A stretch of 64,000 nucleotides of DNA from Lactobacillus sp. W8174 (GCF_016100975.1 NZ_JACFRN010000001.1:609286-673285); one strand, 5' to 3'. Positions 37,241 to 47,792 are shown, numbered from the stretch's first letter. Program-made: numbers and translations. Notes: generated by a model from the letters alone, not told the origin.

Positions 37241-37833
37241 AATTTTCCTCCATCTTGCAATTAAAAGCACAGTAAAAACCACTTTTACTTTGTTGGCTTC
37301 TAAAATTATACATATATATAATATTTTTATTAAAAAAATATTGATTAGCAATCTAGGTAATAATCAAATTAAATTGGTCACTACCTAAACCAACTAATTA
37401 AATCATTTACACCTCTAAGGATTTTATATGCTAGGTAAATATATAAGTGTAATTATCAATTGGTTGTGATTGCTAACCAATATAATGCAATAAAAAGACT
37501 TTTTTTATTGCGGTTTTGTCTCCTTGCATATATCATTAACAAAGAAGCAAAAAACCTGAAACATTTTTCTTCTTTGATTTAAACCTATTCTGACCTCCAA
37601 TCTTCTTTTTACACGCAATAAATATTATTGCCTTCTCCGCTACCATAAGTGATACTATTTAGGTACACTAAAAAAGTAGTCAAATTCGAACCGAGGCTAC
37701 TAAATTAACTAACACAATAATGAAAAGTTTGTGCCCGACCACTTTGTGGATGGTTTTATTATATTACCATATATGATAGCGGTCAAGCTCAAATACAATC
37801 ATTTGTGATACTTTTTTTAAGGATGAAAATAGC
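37241..37833. other. 593 nt intergenic region between surface-protein gene and XRE gene
   Basis: No gene is seen. Several hairpins are present: ATTGGTT/AACCAAT (about 37460-37483), GCAATAAAAA/TTTTTTATTGC (about 37487-37511, terminator-like on both strands), and AAAGAAG/CTTCTTT (about 37539-37578). Near 37796-37807 ACAATCATTTGT has dyad symmetry and could be an operator for the XRE regulator. The region should also contain the promoter of the surface protein. Confidence 0.45.
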
Positions 37834-38166
37834 ATGAATGTTTATTCTCGTATTTACGACTCCGCTAAAAAACACGGAATGTCAATAAAAGAACTGGCCA
37901 GAAAAGCCCATATAGGTGAAAATAGTATTTATCGCTGGAAGACAATCAAACCGTCAATCCAGTCTTTGACCAAGGTTGCACAACAATTGCATGTTTCAAC
38001 TGATTACCTTCTTGGTCAAGAAAAAGATAACTCAAAAAGCTATCCTGTGGATATAGCTGACAAAAACATTCAATTGCTATATCAGGGACATGAAGTGCCA
38101 GAAAAATATATTAAAATGCTTCGCTTTATTATGGAAGAAGATAAGGAGGAAAAACGTGAAAATTGA
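37834..38166 (+). CDS. XRE-family helix-turn-helix regulator
   Basis: 110 residues. The Cro/CI-type helix-turn-helix covers about 5-60, with MSIKELARKAHIGENSIYRW as the recognition unit and HVSTDYLLGQE at its end. The remaining 45 residues are charged, with no known ligand domain. AAGGATG lies upstream of the ATG. It stands alone and has an operator-like dyad 27-38 nt before the start, consistent with autoregulation. No phage or toxin partner is nearby. Confidence 0.88.
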   Translation: MNVYSRIYDSAKKHGMSIKELARKAHIGENSIYRWKTIKPSIQSLTKVAQQLHVSTDYLLGQEKDNSKSYPVDIADKNIQLLYQGHEVPEKYIKMLRFIMEEDKEEKREN

Positions 38167-38181
38167 TTTTTAATATAAAAA

Positions 38182-38215
38182 ATTCTCTAGAACCGAAATT
38201 TCGATTCTAGAGAAT
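38182..38215 (-). terminator. Terminator of the YebC gene
   Basis: ATTCTCTAGAA and TTCTAGAGAAT around CGAAATTTCG, a nearly continuous stem. The minus strand continues with TTTTTTATATT. It may also stop the convergent XRE transcript. Confidence 0.8.
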
Positions 38216-38239
38216 CCATTAAATTAAATGAATATTTTC

Positions 38240-38968
38240 TTATTCTTCGTCAGCTGCAGCCGTATAGACATTCTGAACATCATCGTCATCTTCTAGAGCA
38301 TCAACTAAATGGTCAAATTGCTCTTTTTTATCATCTGGAACAGGCGTTGTGTTTTCAGGTATCATTGTCAATTCTGCATTGGCTAACTTATAGCCATCTT
38401 TTTCTAATGCATCCCGAACTTGTGCAAATTGTTTTGGATCTGTATAAATTTCATAAGCGTCATCACTGGTTTGCAAGTCATCGCCACCAGCATCCATTAC
38501 ATCAAGTAACATCTGATCTTCATCAGCATCAGTAGTTGTGCGATCAATGACAATATAACCTTTACGATTGAACATATATGCAACAGAACCAGTTGCTCCT
38601 AAAGAACCACCGTTACGAGTAAAGGCTACTCTAACTGCAGAAGCTGTCCGGTTCTTATTATCAGTCAGTGCTTCAACAAAGATGGCTACACCACCTGGTG
38701 CGTATCCTTCATAAGTGATTTCATCATAATGCTCTTCTGAATTGCCCTCTGCCTTTTTAATAGCACGGTCAATATTTGACTTAGGCATATTGTTGGCATG
38801 AGCCTTGTCCATTACCATACGCAAGTTAGGATTTCCGGAAGGGTCAGGACCACCGTTCTTTGCAGCCATGTAAATTTCACGAGATAATTTTTGGAAAATC
38901 TTACCCCTCTTTGCGTCTTGTGCATTCTTGCGGCCTTGAATATTGTGCCATTTTGAGTGTCCTGACAT
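38240..38968 (-). CDS. YebC/PmpR-family transcription/translation factor
   Basis: 242 residues, standard length. The N-terminus [28 protein letters not shown] is diagnostic of the family, and the C-terminal acidic tail ([17 protein letters not shown]) fits too. Family members bind DNA as regulators, and some relatives relieve ribosome stalling on proline runs (established for the YebC2 branch). AAGAAGGA lies upstream of the ATG. Single gene. Which subtype this is cannot be decided by eye. Confidence 0.95.
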   Translation of the reverse strand: MSGHSKWHNIQGRKNAQDAKRGKIFQKLSREIYMAAKNGGPDPSGNPNLRMVMDKAHANNMPKSNIDRAIKKAEGNSEEHYDEITYEGYAPGGVAIFVEALTDNKNRTASAVRVAFTRNGGSLGATGSVAYMFNRKGYIVIDRTTTDADEDQMLLDVMDAGGDDLQTSDDAYEIYTDPKQFAQVRDALEKDGYKLANAELTMIPENTTPVPDDKKEQFDHLVDALEDDDDVQNVYTAAADEE

Positions 38969-39174
38969 TTAAGAATCCTTCTTTCTTTTCTTATCATTAA
39001 CGTTATTATCTTACCGCAGAGGACCATAAATTTCAATACAAGCAACTATTTCTCCTGCTTTTTTAATTAAATATGAATGTGCTTTCATTAAATAAGTTTG
39101 TCTAGCCTCTGGTCATCTTTTTATTTAATTAGTAAAATAAAAACATTAGTTGTTTTTCAAAGGAGAGAACTTTA

Positions 39175-40833
39175 GTGGAAGAAATAAATTCAAACAAAAA
39201 ATATATTTCTTGGCCCGTTTTAACCTTAATGGCTTTTTGTACCGTTATTGGGTTAGACGATATAATGTACAACTTCCAAAACCAGGGAATGCCGGTTGTA
39301 ACTTCATGGATTATCATGTGTTTATTCTATGTTATTCCTTATTCTTTAATGGTTGGACAATTGGGATCCGTTTTCAACAGTGAAGGTGGAGGTTTATCTT
39401 CTTGGGTTCGTGGGACTAATGGCGAATTTCTGGGATATTTTACTGCCTGGACATACTGGGCTGCATCTATTCCCTATGCTGTTGATTCTGCTAATGAAAT
39501 TATAGTTGACATTGGTTGGGCACTGACAGGTTCTGAAAAGTTTCAAAGCCAAATTTCTAACACAAAATTTGCTTTAATGACATTTGCCATGTTTATTATT
39601 TTCATTATTGTTGAACATTACTTTTCTCACTCAATGGAAGTCTTATCTACTATTGGTGGTGGACTCATGCTTATTATGACCTTGATGTTTGTTTTTCTCG
39701 CATTTCTAGGACTGGCAAAATCAGGCGGTCATATGGCTACACAACCATTTACCTGGCGGACATTAATTCCCAAGTTTGACATGCATTATTGGACAACTAT
39801 CGCAATGCTCATTTATGCCTTAAATGGCTGTGAACTTGTTGCTCCTTATGTGACCAAAATGAAAAAGCCTAAGTCTGACTTTCCTAAAGCAATGATCGCA
39901 CTTGCTTTAATGACTATTTTTTTAACAGTTTTCGGTTCATTTGCTTTGGGAATATATTTTAACAGTTATCATATTCCAAACGATTTAAAAATGAATGGTG
40001 CATACTATGTCTTTGATATGGTGGGGCATCAATACGGTCTGGGCAAGACTTTGCTTTATGTATGGGCTTGGACTTCTGTTTTCTACAATGCTGCTTTATT
40101 AGCAGTGCTGCTTGACGCCATGACCAGAATGCTTATTTCTGATACTGGTGATAAGTACATGCCTAAATTTTTACAGAAAAAAGATAAAAACGGCCTTCCT
40201 ATCAATGGCTACGTATTAACCGTTTCTTTATCAGCATTTATCATGCTCTTGGGTATCTTTTTACCAGACATGAACGACATTTTTAATTGGCTATTGAACT
40301 TAAATGGCATCATCTCACCAGGAGTAACTTGCTGGATATTTTTCTCCTTCATGCAAATTAGGAAAAACTCTAAAAAATTTACTTCAGACTATGTCTTTAT
40401 TAAAAACGATAAATTAGGATATCTTGCAGGACTATTTTTACTAATAGTTACTGCTGCAGCTACTATTTTAGGCATTGCACCACAAGATATTAAAAAATTC
40501 AGCGGTTATTGGTGGTATGAACTAATTATCAACATCGTTGCCATTATTGTCTTAATCGGCTTGGGTGTGATATTACCAAGCATCAGACGTCGTGAAGAAG
40601 AGTATGGCATTGCATTTAACCGCAAACAATGGATCACCATGTTCATCCTAATCATTGGTTCAATTATCTTTGACCTTTATTTAGGAGAAAAAAATGCTTT
40701 ATTTAATAATGCAGTTATTAATTTCGGCCAGGTAAAAATCGGTATAAATATCTTTTTGATTATTATTGAAACGATATGTGCCATTTTAATTTGCTGGCTA
40801 GTTGGCAAAAGAAAACCCATTACAACTAAATAA
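39175..40833 (+). CDS. APC-superfamily amino acid permease
   Basis: 552-residue membrane protein with about 12 hydrophobic segments. The first helix carries AFCTVIGLDDIMYNFQNQGMPV, where the usual unwound G-x-G motif of the APC fold is replaced by IGLDD. Later come FNSEGGGLSSWVRGTNGEFLGYFTAW and GCELVAPYVTKMKKPKSDFPKAM, typical of glutamate/GABA-type transporters of lactic acid bacteria. The start is GTG at 39175, 4 nt past AAGGAGAGAAC. Single gene followed by a terminator. The substrate is unknown, and the absence of an adjacent decarboxylase argues against calling it an antiporter of acid resistance. Confidence 0.85.
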   Translation: MEEINSNKKYISWPVLTLMAFCTVIGLDDIMYNFQNQGMPVVTSWIIMCLFYVIPYSLMVGQLGSVFNSEGGGLSSWVRGTNGEFLGYFTAWTYWAASIPYAVDSANEIIVDIGWALTGSEKFQSQISNTKFALMTFAMFIIFIIVEHYFSHSMEVLSTIGGGLMLIMTLMFVFLAFLGLAKSGGHMATQPFTWRTLIPKFDMHYWTTIAMLIYALNGCELVAPYVTKMKKPKSDFPKAMIALALMTIFLTVFGSFALGIYFNSYHIPNDLKMNGAYYVFDMVGHQYGLGKTLLYVWAWTSVFYNAALLAVLLDAMTRMLISDTGDKYMPKFLQKKDKNGLPINGYVLTVSLSAFIMLLGIFLPDMNDIFNWLLNLNGIISPGVTCWIFFSFMQIRKNSKKFTSDYVFIKNDKLGYLAGLFLLIVTAAATILGIAPQDIKKFSGYWWYELIINIVAIIVLIGLGVILPSIRRREEEYGIAFNRKQWITMFILIIGSIIFDLYLGEKNALFNNAVINFGQVKIGINIFLIIIETICAILICWLVGKRKPITTK

Positions 40834-40841
40834 ATATAGAT

Positions 40842-40880
40842 AAAAAGCAGAAACGTTGCCAGTAACATTTCTGCTTTTTC
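40842..40880 (+). terminator. Terminator of the APC permease gene
   Basis: AAAAAGCAGAAA and TTTCTGCTTTTT, followed by CTTTT on the plus strand. Confidence 0.85.
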
Positions 40881-40963
40881 TTTTAAATTAATGAATATCT
40901 AGAGTTAAACCTGACGCTAATTACTATATAATATACCTAGTAACACTTATTAAGGAGATTAAA

Positions 40964-41776
40964 ATGACACGTATTCCCTTTAAAGCAGTAGCAGTAGACA
41001 TGGACGGTACTTTTGAAAATGATGACAAACAATATGATCATCAACGCTTTGAAAAAATTTTAACCAAGTTGAGACAACACCACGTTCATTTTATAGTTTC
41101 CAGTGGTAGGCCATTATCACGTTTGCGCCAAGATTTCTATGATTTCTTGGACAGGATAGATATTGTAGCTGATAATGGTTCAATTCTCACTCAAGACAAT
41201 AAGATAATTGTTCGTCATGTTTTTACCTATAAAACGGGTATTAAACTGATCAGTTTTATTGAAAATAATTATCCACAAGTACATATTGCTGCTAGTGGGT
41301 TAGATCATTCTTATATTAACAAAAAAGCCCCGACTCAATTTAAAAATATGATGCATTTCTTTTACCCCAATGTAGTAGAGATTGCGAAATTAGTTGATAT
41401 ACCTACAAGCGATAGTTTAACAAAGCTAACTCTAAACTGTTCCTCCAAGCTCGCTGGCGAACTAGAAAAAAAGTTCAATCAAACAAACCCTGAACATATT
41501 CACTGTACTACCAGTGGTTTCGATAATATTGACGTTATGCCCAACAATGTTAATAAAGGGCAAGGCATTAAATATTTTTTGAGGTATTTTAATGTTAAGC
41601 CAGAAGAACTCATAGCGTTTGGAGATGGCATGAATGACCGTGAAATGATTGAATTGGCTGGGTACAGTTATGCGATGAAAAACGGTCATGAAAAACTTAA
41701 AAAGATTGCAAAATATGAAGCACCATCAAATAATGACATGGGCGTTTTACAAGTATTAGAAAGTTTTCTAGATTAA
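40964..41776 (+). CDS. Cof-type HAD-IIB phosphatase
   Basis: 270 residues with HAD motif I AVDMDGTFEND (nucleophile Asp, general acid Asp, with Phe where Leu is common), motif II VSSGRPLSRL and the C-terminal GDGMNDREMIELAG. It is a cytosolic phosphatase of the same family as the genes at 26944-27750 and 60691-61506, but more distant from them. Substrate is unknown. A good AGGAG precedes the ATG. It lies 46 nt upstream of an ABC ATPase gene, perhaps in the same transcript. Confidence 0.92.
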   Translation: MTRIPFKAVAVDMDGTFENDDKQYDHQRFEKILTKLRQHHVHFIVSSGRPLSRLRQDFYDFLDRIDIVADNGSILTQDNKIIVRHVFTYKTGIKLISFIENNYPQVHIAASGLDHSYINKKAPTQFKNMMHFFYPNVVEIAKLVDIPTSDSLTKLTLNCSSKLAGELEKKFNQTNPEHIHCTTSGFDNIDVMPNNVNKGQGIKYFLRYFNVKPEELIAFGDGMNDREMIELAGYSYAMKNGHEKLKKIAKYEAPSNNDMGVLQVLESFLD

Positions 41777-41822
41777 AATAAGTTTATATCAGTTATTTTA
41801 AAATCACTAAGGACAGATTTTC

Positions 41823-42524
41823 ATGAGTTATATTGACGTAAGACACAACTACAAACGCTATCAAACTGGAGATACTGAAATATTAGCCAATAATGATGTC
41901 AGTTTTACCGTGGAAAAAGGTGAATTGGCTATTATTTTGGGTGCATCCGGTGCTGGTAAGTCCACTATTCTAAATATTTTAGGCGGAATGGACACCAACA
42001 GCTCTGGTGATGTCATTATCGACGGTAACAATATTGCCAAATACAATAAAAGACAATTAACCAGCTATCGCCGCACTGACATTGGCTTTGTATTCCAGTT
42101 TTACAACTTAATTCAAAATTTAACCGCAAGAGAAAACGTAGAGTTGGCATCAGAAATAGTTCCAGATGCACTTGATCCGGTCAAAACTTTAATAGATGTT
42201 GGTCTTAAAAACCGCATTAATAATTTTCCTGCAGAACTTTCAGGGGGTGAACAACAAAGAGTGGCAATTGCTCGGGCAATCGCCAAAAACCCTAAAATTT
42301 TACTTTGTGATGAACCGACAGGCGCACTTGATTATCAAACTGGAAAAAGTGTTTTGCAAACCATTATCAATATGAGTCGTGACAATGGCACTACAGTAGT
42401 CATAGTTACTCATAACAGTGCTTTAGCTCCCCTTGCAAACCGTGTGATTCACTTCCATGACGGCAAGGTTACGCAAATTGAAGAAAATACACAGCCAGCA
42501 GATGTTGCCAGCGTTAAATGGTAG
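41823..42524 (+). CDS. ABC transporter ATPase (LolD/MacB type)
   Basis: 233 residues. Walker A is GASGAGKST, the Q-loop is FVFQFYNL, the signature [14 protein letters not shown] and Walker [12 protein letters not shown]. This MacB/LolD-like subfamily works with FtsX-type permeases as mechanotransducers rather than classical pumps. The permease gene follows 12 nt downstream, so they form one transporter. No two-component system lies next to it, which argues against a BceAB peptide-sensing module. Confidence 0.94.
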   Translation: MSYIDVRHNYKRYQTGDTEILANNDVSFTVEKGELAIILGASGAGKSTILNILGGMDTNSSGDVIIDGNNIAKYNKRQLTSYRRTDIGFVFQFYNLIQNLTARENVELASEIVPDALDPVKTLIDVGLKNRINNFPAELSGGEQQRVAIARAIAKNPKILLCDEPTGALDYQTGKSVLQTIINMSRDNGTTVVIVTHNSALAPLANRVIHFHDGKVTQIEENTQPADVASVKW

Positions 42525-42536
42525 AAAAGGCTAATC

Positions 42537-45329
42537 ATGAATAAAGTTATTCTGAAAGATTTTTGGCGATCAATTGAACATACTAAGGGACAATTTATTT
42601 CTATCATGGGATTAATGATGATTGGTGCATTTGCCTTAGTTGGTTTAATGGTGACAGGACCTGACATGCGTGATACCGGCAATCACTATGCGCAAAAACT
42701 AAATACAGCTGACCTGACCGTTATCTGTAATTATGGTTTAGACCACAAAGATACGCAAAAAATCAAGAAAACTAAAGGCTTGCAGGCCGTTGAATTTGGC
42801 TACATGACAGATACGGTTATTAAAAACAGCCGGGAAAGTTTTCGCATTTTTTCAAAGCCAAAATCAGTGGGCAAATATGAATTGCGTAAAGGTCGTTTGC
42901 CGGTAAAAACAAATGAAATTGCTTTGGCAGACCATTATTCACATAAATATAAAATTGGCCAAAATATCAGTTTTACAGAGAAGAAGAATATTTTAGGAAG
43001 CACTCTGCTAAAACGAAAAAGCTTCAAAATTACAGGTTTCGTTCGGTCCAGTCAAATTTTATCAAATGTAAACTTAGGGCAAAGCAACAGTGGTACTGGA
43101 GAACTTAAAGGTTATGCAGTAGTCAGCCCTAATGCCTTTAATCATACGGTTTATACAGTGGCTAACCTAAGATACAAAGACTTGCGTGGCCTTGACTCTT
43201 ATGGCAAAGTCTACACTAGTAAAGTTAAGCACCATAAAAAAGTTTTACAAGATAAGTTAAAAAACACCGCACGTCAAAGGCAAAAAAGAATATTATCTGC
43301 TGCTAACAAAAAAATTGCCCCTCAAGAAAAGAAAATTCAACAAGCAGAGCAGAAATTAGAGACTGCAAGTGAGCAAATTAGTTCCGCAGAAAAACAACTA
43401 ACCCTCCAAAAAAGTAAATTAAATGCGCAAATATCACAGACTGAAGCTGCAGGAGCTAATTTACCTCAAGCAGCAAGATTGCAACTAGAGCAGGCTCAGC
43501 AAGAAATTGCTGCAGGTGAGCAAAAATTAAAACAAGAAAAAAAGATCTTTGCCCGTAAATCTGCGAGAGCCAATAAAAAAATTAAAAGTGGTAAAGAAAA
43601 AATCAGCAAAGCTAAAAAACAATTGCGGAAATTGGCTCTGCCGAGCTATAGCGTATACAATCGGCGCGAGGTACCAGGCGGTGAAGGTAATTTAGTTTAC
43701 ACAACAGTTGCGCAAGTAGTGGAAGATTTAGCTAAAGTATTCCCTATTTTTCTATACTTCGTTGCGGCTCTAGTTACCTTTACTACAATGAACCGCTTCA
43801 TTGATGAAGAAAGAATCAATTCCGGTACAATGAAAGCCTTAGGCTATAATGATCAAATCATTATTAATAAATTCATCGCTTATGGCTTTATTTCAGGTAC
43901 AATCGGCACTATTTTGGGCGTTTATTTGGGACACACTTTGATGCCACAAATTGTTTACCATGCTTATTACAAGTCACTGACTATCCCACCCATTGAATTA
44001 CACTTTCATTGGCAAATCAGTTTGATCGCTTTATTCTTGTCTTGGATCAGTTCCGTTTTGCCTGCTTACTTAACTGCTAAAAATGAGTTTAGAGAAAAAC
44101 CGGCCGCATTACTATTGCCTAAGCCTCCTGCAGCAGGCTCTAAAATCTTGCTGGAAAGGATTCCTTTTATTTGGAACCATCTCAGCTTTACTCATAAAGT
44201 TACTGCCCGTAATATTTTTCGTTATAAAAAGCGCATGCTGATGACTATTTTTGGTGTTTGTGGTGCCGCTACTATGCTCTTTGCCGGTTTTGCTGTAAAA
44301 AATTCGATTACTAATATGAATAACCGGCAATTCAACGATCTTATTCACTACAACATGATCGTCGCCCAGAAGCCTGGTATTTCAAACCATCAGCACAAAG
44401 CTTTAAATAGCAAATTAAAAGAAGACAGTATTAAGTCAGAAACACCAATTTACTATGAGTCAATGTCTAAAACTGCTGGTAAAACTGGCGATACACAAGA
44501 TATTACCTTAATTGCTCCTTCTTCTAGCAAGGTACTGAAGAACTATGTTCATTTAAATAATCGTAAAACCAAGCAGACGTTGCACTTATCAAACAACGGG
44601 GTTATTATTTCAGAACGATTGTCAACATTGCTCAAAGTGAACAAAGGTGACTATATATCTTTAACGGATAAGAATAATCAATCTAGGAAAATGAAGGTAG
44701 CTGGCATCACTGAAATGTACATGGGACATTTTGTCTTCATGAACAAAACGCAATATCAGAAAATTTTTAACAAACGCTTCACGTCAAATGCATACCTTGT
44801 TAACTTAAAAAATTCTACTCGCAAAAACACGAGAAAAATCGCTGCAGAATTTATGGCTCTTAATGGTGTAGCAGGAGTGGTGCAAAACACTGCAATTAGC
44901 CAAGAGCTGGATGTGGTAGTAAAATCTCTGAACTTGATCATGGTCGTTTTGATTGTAGTTGCCGGACTTTTAGCAATTGTAATTCAATATAATTTGACCA
45001 ACATCAATATTGCCGAAAGAATTCGCGAACTCTCAACCATCAAAGTTTTAGGTTTCTACGATAATGAAGTTACGATGTATATTTATCGCGAAACTATTCT
45101 TTTAACAGGTATTGGCATTTTAGTTGGCTACCTCACAGGAGATTTACTTTACCGCTATATTCTTTATGTGGTGCCACCTGACAATGTCATGTTTAATCCG
45201 GCATTATCTGTCTCAAGTTTTTTGTGGCCATTAGGAGTTATCGGTATCATTACAATAGTTCTAGGATTTATTGTTAACAAAAAATTAAAAGACCTTGATA
45301 TGCTTGAAGCTTTAAAATCAGTTGATTAA
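42537..45329 (+). CDS. FtsX-family ABC permease with extracellular coiled coil
   Basis: 930 residues. A membrane helix at about 18-40 is followed by an extracellular region whose residues about 235-370 are Lys/Gln/Ala/Glu-rich and read as a long coiled coil (AEQKLETASEQISSAEKQLTL and following). A first FtsX domain with three helices lies at about 395-530, a second extracellular domain at about 590-780, and a second FtsX domain at about 790-925. It pairs with the ATPase 12 nt upstream. The coiled coil resembles the arm in large lactobacillar and streptococcal FtsX-type exporters. Substrate is unknown; lipoprotein, peptide or cell-wall functions are possible. Confidence 0.92.
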   Translation: MNKVILKDFWRSIEHTKGQFISIMGLMMIGAFALVGLMVTGPDMRDTGNHYAQKLNTADLTVICNYGLDHKDTQKIKKTKGLQAVEFGYMTDTVIKNSRESFRIFSKPKSVGKYELRKGRLPVKTNEIALADHYSHKYKIGQNISFTEKKNILGSTLLKRKSFKITGFVRSSQILSNVNLGQSNSGTGELKGYAVVSPNAFNHTVYTVANLRYKDLRGLDSYGKVYTSKVKHHKKVLQDKLKNTARQRQKRILSAANKKIAPQEKKIQQAEQKLETASEQISSAEKQLTLQKSKLNAQISQTEAAGANLPQAARLQLEQAQQEIAAGEQKLKQEKKIFARKSARANKKIKSGKEKISKAKKQLRKLALPSYSVYNRREVPGGEGNLVYTTVAQVVEDLAKVFPIFLYFVAALVTFTTMNRFIDEERINSGTMKALGYNDQIIINKFIAYGFISGTIGTILGVYLGHTLMPQIVYHAYYKSLTIPPIELHFHWQISLIALFLSWISSVLPAYLTAKNEFREKPAALLLPKPPAAGSKILLERIPFIWNHLSFTHKVTARNIFRYKKRMLMTIFGVCGAATMLFAGFAVKNSITNMNNRQFNDLIHYNMIVAQKPGISNHQHKALNSKLKEDSIKSETPIYYESMSKTAGKTGDTQDITLIAPSSSKVLKNYVHLNNRKTKQTLHLSNNGVIISERLSTLLKVNKGDYISLTDKNNQSRKMKVAGITEMYMGHFVFMNKTQYQKIFNKRFTSNAYLVNLKNSTRKNTRKIAAEFMALNGVAGVVQNTAISQELDVVVKSLNLIMVVLIVVAGLLAIVIQYNLTNINIAERIRELSTIKVLGFYDNEVTMYIYRETILLTGIGILVGYLTGDLLYRYILYVVPPDNVMFNPALSVSSFLWPLGVIGIITIVLGFIVNKKLKDLDMLEALKSVD

Positions 45330-45335
45330 ATAAGT

Positions 45336-45361
45336 AGAACTGCTCTCACAAGAACAGTTCT
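45336..45361 (+). terminator. Terminator of the FtsX-type ABC operon
   Basis: AGAACTGCTC and GAACAGTTCT form a mostly paired stem, followed by ATTTATTTC. It is 7 nt past the permease stop. Confidence 0.7.
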
Positions 45362-45522
45362 ATTTATTTCTGCAAAAATTAAAAACTAAATAAAAATATG
45401 TTATACTTTACTCATTAGATTTAATGTTCTCGACAAGATCTTCAAATTAACGTGGATAAAGAACTTGATCATCCTTCCTTTTTAATTGATGAAGTTTCAA
45501 TAAATTAATTTTGGAGATAAAA

Positions 45523-46287
45523 TTGAATAATATTTTACAAGTTAAACATTTAATAGAAACATACAAAGATAAAAACCAAAAGTTTCAAGCTCTAGATGAT
45601 GTTTCTTTTACAATTGATCAAGGAGAAATATTAGCTCTATTGGGACCTAATGGTGCAGGGAAAACTACCACAGTCTCAATTATAGGTGGCTATTTGCTCC
45701 CTACTTCTGGTCAGGTAATTTTAAACGGACAGGATATTACTACTGCTCGTAAAAGACCCAACATAGGCGTTTCTTTTGGTGGAGATCTAGGGTTTTACCG
45801 TAACGCCACAGCAAAGCAAAATTTACAATTTTTTGCAGATCTGGCCAAAGTACCCTTTCGTAAGCAAAAAAAAGAAATACAGCGAGTTCTGTCTATTGTT
45901 GAGCTGGATAATGTCGCAAATAAAAAGGTAGGGAAATTTTCTAAAGGAATGACGCAAAGACTGCATATCGCCCGTTCCTTGTTAAATAGTCCAAGTTTAT
46001 TACTTTTAGATGAACCTACTAGTGGTTTAGATGTTGAAATAGCGCAAAGCGTTCAGAAGACTATTAAAAAATTAGCAGATTCCGGCATTAGTATTTTATT
46101 AACCAGTCACACAATGTCAGAAGTTGAAAAGCTAGCTAAAAATGTAGTTATTCTAGGTGCAGGAAAAGTTTTTTTCACTGGCACCGTTTCTGCTGTTTTG
46201 GGTTTGGCTGAAAAAGAAATTAACCAAAAACCTAAAAATTTGGAAGAAGCTTATTTGGCAATAGCACCTAAACTAAGGAGGAATTAG
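45523..46287 (+). CDS. ABC transporter ATPase (ABC-2 export type)
   Basis: 254 residues. Walker A GPNGAGKTTT, signature FSKGMTQRLHIARS, Walker B LLLLDEPTSGLD, and the H-loop LTSHTMSE are intact. The start is TTG at 45523, 7 nt after GGAG (45512-45515), which lies inside the longer reading frame. It drives the two membrane proteins encoded next (46290 and 47021), a layout typical of antimicrobial or drug export and of self-immunity to bacteriocins. No bacteriocin gene is seen nearby. The plus-strand promoter probably overlaps TATACT near 45400. Confidence 0.92.
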   Translation: MNNILQVKHLIETYKDKNQKFQALDDVSFTIDQGEILALLGPNGAGKTTTVSIIGGYLLPTSGQVILNGQDITTARKRPNIGVSFGGDLGFYRNATAKQNLQFFADLAKVPFRKQKKEIQRVLSIVELDNVANKKVGKFSKGMTQRLHIARSLLNSPSLLLLDEPTSGLDVEIAQSVQKTIKKLADSGISILLTSHTMSEVEKLAKNVVILGAGKVFFTGTVSAVLGLAEKEINQKPKNLEEAYLAIAPKLRRN

Positions 46288-46289
46288 AT

Positions 46290-47021
46290 ATGCGTTTTAT
46301 TCGTCTTTTCCTCTTTCATGTAAAAGATTATCTTTCCGATCAGTACTTTGTCTGGTTAACAATCACTAGTACTGTTTCCATTTTTTTGATGCAATATATT
46401 ATGGCCTATGCTTCTCACGATTTGAATAATCCACAATTGTGGCTGCAAAGTGGTATTTTTGGCATGTGGACCTCGTGTACAACCGTTGCCGGTTGTATCG
46501 GTTTTGAACGATACAAAGGAACGCTGCCATATTTGCTAAACAGTCAATATGACGAGCGTGCTTCTTTAATTACTTTACTTTTACCTGCTTCGAGCTATGG
46601 TTTATTTTCATTTCCTATTGCTTATATTCTTGCCAAAATTTTAGGAGTAGCTACTGGTAAAATTTTTCTGTACCAGATTTTGCTAATTTTACTACTGTGG
46701 ATCGGATGCTCAGTAATGGGAATTTTAATTTCTTCATTTCTTACTCTTTCACCTAATGCAATGGTTTATGAGGGCTTAATTGGCACTCCTATTTTGTTAT
46801 TAGCAGGATTATTTGGCAATGAGACAATTTTGAATCCCTTAACCAAGTTTTCTCAGTGGTTTATTCCTATAACTGGACCAATTGCTTCTTTGTCCCATAA
46901 TAAAAGGCTCAACTGGACTGCTTATTTTTGCAGTTTACTTTTTTGGCTTTTGTTAATTGTGATTATTGTGAGAAAAATTAACGACCTTGTCAGAAAGAAA
47001 GGAGCTCTGAAAATTATCTAA
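46290..47021 (+). CDS. ABC-2 type permease subunit
   Basis: 243 residues with about six hydrophobic segments, the usual half-transporter layout. A strong AAGGAGG lies in the end of the ATPase gene, so translation is coupled. The polar segment IGFERYKGTLPYLLNSQYDE after helix 2 matches the cytoplasmic coupling loop of ABC-2 permeases. Its stop codon TAA shares its last A with the start of the next permease gene. Substrate unknown. Confidence 0.88.
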   Translation: MRFIRLFLFHVKDYLSDQYFVWLTITSTVSIFLMQYIMAYASHDLNNPQLWLQSGIFGMWTSCTTVAGCIGFERYKGTLPYLLNSQYDERASLITLLLPASSYGLFSFPIAYILAKILGVATGKIFLYQILLILLLWIGCSVMGILISSFLTLSPNAMVYEGLIGTPILLLAGLFGNETILNPLTKFSQWFIPITGPIASLSHNKRLNWTAYFCSLLFWLLLIVIIVRKINDLVRKKGALKII

Positions 47022-47740
47022 TGTTTGCTACACAATTCTCTGGCCTTTCTTTTCTCAATAATTGGCGTACCAAACTAACTTATTTCTTTATCACACCAAT
47101 GATAAATCTGGCCCTGTTAGTATTAATCAATATGCAGTATTCTAATCAATTTAACTGGGATGTTGCGATCAGTTCAATTGCAATAGATGCTGCGGTACTT
47201 GCTCTTGAAACATTTTGTTCTGCCGTGATTAATGATGCAGATTTAAAAATTGACTTTGAATTAATTGCCAAAAGACCTTTTAGTATCATGTATTGGCTTT
47301 CTAAATGCATTGTTGCCATTATTATAGGTTGCACTTTAGCATTAATTAACCTATTTTTATTGTACTTAGCCGGCTCTCCCATAGTCATTATTGAACGAGC
47401 TTTGCTCATGCTACCGCTTTTATGTATTTATGGCTGCGTTTTAGGTTTTGTATCTTGGGCCATCTCATGGCAAATGAATGATCCTTACTTTTTGGAGAAT
47501 ATTTTTAGCAGTTTAGCCGAATTAGTATCAGGAGTCCTAGTTGTAATTTCAGCTTATCCTGAATGGTTAAAAGAAATTGCTTTACTATTTCCTTTTGCAG
47601 AACCTGTTACTTACATCAAAACTGGTAGCGCCAATTTGATGTACAGTGCATTAATTACATTTATTTGGCTCATTATTGGAATTTTAGCTTATATTAGCCA
47701 AATCAAGCCAGTTCTGGCTAAAGGTAAACACCATTATTAA
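47021..47740 (+). CDS. ABC-2 type permease subunit
   Basis: 239 residues with about six hydrophobic segments and the cytoplasmic loop DADLKIDFELIAKRPFSIMYWLSK in the position of the coupling helix. It begins on the last base of the preceding stop codon (TAATG), a tight coupling that suggests a heterodimer with that protein and the upstream ATPase. It is only weakly similar to its partner. Confidence 0.88.
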   Translation: MFATQFSGLSFLNNWRTKLTYFFITPMINLALLVLINMQYSNQFNWDVAISSIAIDAAVLALETFCSAVINDADLKIDFELIAKRPFSIMYWLSKCIVAIIIGCTLALINLFLLYLAGSPIVIIERALLMLPLLCIYGCVLGFVSWAISWQMNDPYFLENIFSSLAELVSGVLVVISAYPEWLKEIALLFPFAEPVTYIKTGSANLMYSALITFIWLIIGILAYISQIKPVLAKGKHHY

Positions 47741-47752
47741 AGCTTACACAGT

Positions 47753-47787
47753 AAAATAGCAGTCGCAAGATTTGCGACTGCTATTTT
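47753..47787. terminator. Bidirectional terminator between permease and copper ATPase genes
   Basis: AAAATAGCAGTCGCAA, gat, TTGCGACTGCTATTTT is a perfect 16 bp stem between convergent genes, with T-runs both ways. Confidence 0.92.
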
Positions 47788-47792
47788 TATAT

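Noticed and set aside
37680..37740. tRNA-like TTCGAACC sequence
   Set aside because: Only the T-loop-like octamer is present; there is no acceptor stem, anticodon arm or CCA context.
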